From Verrucomicrobiota bacterium (lineage in GTDB: Bacteria; Verrucomicrobiota; Verrucomicrobiia; Chthoniobacterales; UBA10450): a stretch of 42,695 nt of DNA. This document shows positions 41,535-42,695 of this stretch, piece by piece; position 1 is the first letter of the stretch, and the number at the start of each line of letters is the position of its first letter. The DNA is taken from positions 1-42,695 of the forward strand of contig QHMR01000009.1 in assembly GCA_003217875.1 (NCBI GenBank). Direction: 5' to 3'. A program made the position numbers and the translations under genes. The notes under the pieces are model-generated. The model saw only the letters and a list, made by a program, of their open reading frames with translations, did not search any database and was not told the DNA's origin.

Positions 41535-42320
41535 ATGAGACAATCGTGGGCAGTCAACGATTTGATCGGGTTCGTGGTGAATTCCGTGCGAACGGCGCCT
41601 GCGGATGATGCGCCTTTCCATCACTTGAGATTCGAGCGCGTGTTTCCCGACGATTTTTACGGGGAGATGTTGGAAGCCATGCCTGTCGCGGAGGATTACC
41701 GGGCGATGTCTGGAAAAAGTAAGATGGGCAGCAGCAGACCTGATGGAAAACCCACTCGCGCCAAGATCGATCTTTTTCCCGAATACATTCGTCATTTGCC
41801 TCCCCGGAAGCGCGCAGTGTGGGATGTCGCCAGTCGCGTCCTTCGCTCGAAAGAAGTGGAGTCAGCGTTCGTGCAGCGGCTCGCTCCGGGCTTGCAGCGC
41901 CGGTTCGGAGGGAACTTTCAGAAGGTGCAAATGTATCCAGTGCCGATCCTGACTCGCGACATTCCGGGCTACCGCATCTTCAAACACACCGACAGCCTGT
42001 GGAAAGGCATCACAGTGCAATTTTATCTACCGCCAGACAACTCGACGCCGCATATCGGGACGATTTTTCACGAGGTACTTCCCACCGGCAGAAAACCGAA
42101 GAAAGCACAGATGCCATTCTCTCCGAACACCGGCTATGCATTCGCGGTTGCTGATAATACATGGCATTCGGCAGATCCGGTCGGACCGGAAGTGAAAACG
42201 CGGGACAGCATTCTGCTAACCTATTTCGTCGATGCGGGGTCTTGGCGGTTTTTGCGCAATCGCGGCCGCCGAATTGGAAACCTGCTGCTCAACGAGTTGC
42301 GCAATTTGAAGCACAACTGA
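41535..42320 (+). CDS. Fe(II)/2-oxoglutarate oxygenase-like protein
   Basis: 261 residues. The iron triad is seen in FKHTDSLWKGIT (His151, Asp153) and NTWHSADPV (His211); the Arg in TRDSILLTYF (223) fits the 2-oxoglutarate site. FYLPPDN and GYAFAVADN are the jelly-roll strands. The N-terminal part (PFHHLRFERVFPDDFYGEML) matches 2OG oxygenases that act on sugar- or peptide-linked substrates, similar in style to the enzyme at 19656. The substrate is unknown. Confidence 0.8.
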   Translation: MRQSWAVNDLIGFVVNSVRTAPADDAPFHHLRFERVFPDDFYGEMLEAMPVAEDYRAMSGKSKMGSSRPDGKPTRAKIDLFPEYIRHLPPRKRAVWDVASRVLRSKEVESAFVQRLAPGLQRRFGGNFQKVQMYPVPILTRDIPGYRIFKHTDSLWKGITVQFYLPPDNSTPHIGTIFHEVLPTGRKPKKAQMPFSPNTGYAFAVADNTWHSADPVGPEVKTRDSILLTYFVDAGSWRFLRNRGRRIGNLLLNELRNLKHN

Positions 42321-42343
42321 TCCAGCAGTAGACCGCTTCGTCG

Positions 42344-42695
42344 TCAACGCGGCAATGGTTGCTCCATATTCGCAAGCGCATACGCGACGACTGCGATAAC
42401 AGCGGAATTTTCCGCAAGTTCCTTCGGAGCGATCTTGTCCAGCGTGTCGGCAGCAGTGTGGTGATAATTGAAATAAAAGCGGCTGTCTTGAATTGGGCTG
42501 AAAGCTGGTACGCCGGCTTTTTCCAACGGCTCGATGTCAGCGCCGCAATGTTCAACGAGATTCAGCATGCCGGCGCCTGATTGCTGCAGAATTGCTGCGA
42601 CAGGCGCGAGCATCTTTTTCACCTCAGCCTTCCCCTTGATATTAAGGCCAAGCGGGTGCCCGGCGCCACCATCCGTTTCCATGGCTGCGAAATGA
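42344..42695 (-). CDS. M28-family zinc peptidase, C-terminal part
   Basis: The gene runs off the right edge of the window; the frame is open to the last base, and the ATG at 42682 is internal (HFAAMETDGGAG precedes it). HFAAMETDGGAGHPLG and DSRFYFNYHHTAADTLDKI, with a zinc-binding His, are the end of an M28 carboxypeptidase Q-like domain. The remainder, ELAENSAVIAVVAYALANM, is the usual C-terminal helix. The catalytic domain proper is outside the window. Confidence 0.85.
   Translation of the reverse strand, partial: HFAAMETDGGAGHPLGLNIKGKAEVKKMLAPVAAILQQSGAGMLNLVEHCGADIEPLEKAGVPAFSPIQDSRFYFNYHHTAADTLDKIAPKELAENSAVIAVVAYALANMEQPLPR

Overview
The window is a stretch of bacterial chromosome, moderately GC-rich and densely coded on both strands. 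Most genes are housekeeping or metabolic. There is no phage, plasmid, CRISPR array or rRNA. The mix (an LPS-type heptosyltransferase and heptose adenylyltransferase, PHP-domain PolX, a SufCBD operon, a free-standing 23S-IVS-type four-helix-bundle gene, many short palindromic intergenic repeats) points to a Gram-negative soil bacterium. My best guess is Verrucomicrobiota (Chthoniobacterales/Udaeobacter-like). That is an inference from gene content and style; no marker gene here proves it.

Layout. 1-1132: the 3' end of a TIGR00300-type ornithine cyclodeaminase and an arginine dihydrolase-like amidinohydrolase, which look like the two halves of the cyanobacterial AgrE/ArgZ enzyme as separate genes. 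1158-5890: PolX and a lytic transglycosylase (minus), then PriA (plus). 5891-6686: gene-poor, with decayed coding sequence and hairpins. 6687-8744: a beta-lactamase-fold serine hydrolase and a two-lobed retropepsin-like protease, divergent and almost touching. 8751-12810: a LysR regulator divergent from a NitT/TauT-type ABC importer (lipoprotein, permease, ATPase with overlapping ends). 12883-12955: tRNA-Thr(UGU). 13043-16147: GNAT protein, GT4 glycosyltransferase, four-helix-bundle gene and thioredoxin reductase. 16227-16779: a pseudogene. 16813-18372: a membrane-anchored sulfite-oxidase-type molybdoenzyme.

18455-23991 is a six-gene minus-strand cluster: DUF2064 protein, NAD epimerase with a zinc-ribbon insertion, CBS-MgtE Mg2+ transporter, GT2, Fe(II)/2OG oxygenase and GT9 heptosyltransferase, several with overlapping ends. 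It looks like a surface-glycan or glycolipid pathway. 24355-30689 (plus): cyclase-family hydrolase, metF, a TVP38/DedA-like membrane protein, mnmG, plsY and gpsA; the last two are translationally coupled phospholipid genes. 30732-31866 (minus): purN and rfaE2. 32001-32786: a DUF4912 protein. 32842-35872 (minus): two APC amino-acid permeases. 36159-39730: sufC-sufB-sufD for Fe-S assembly. 39766-42695: a MetX-like hydrolase broken by an internal deletion, an inverted-repeat element, a small membrane protein, a second 2OG oxygenase and the 3' end of an M28 peptidase.

The most unusual points are: a four-helix-bundle ORF bracketed by inverted blocks of exactly four 7-bp repeats, lodged between trxB and a glycosyltransferase; the glycan cluster that contains an Mg2+ transporter; the split arginine-to-proline enzyme; two broken genes; and a set of palindromic repeats sitting at gene ends.
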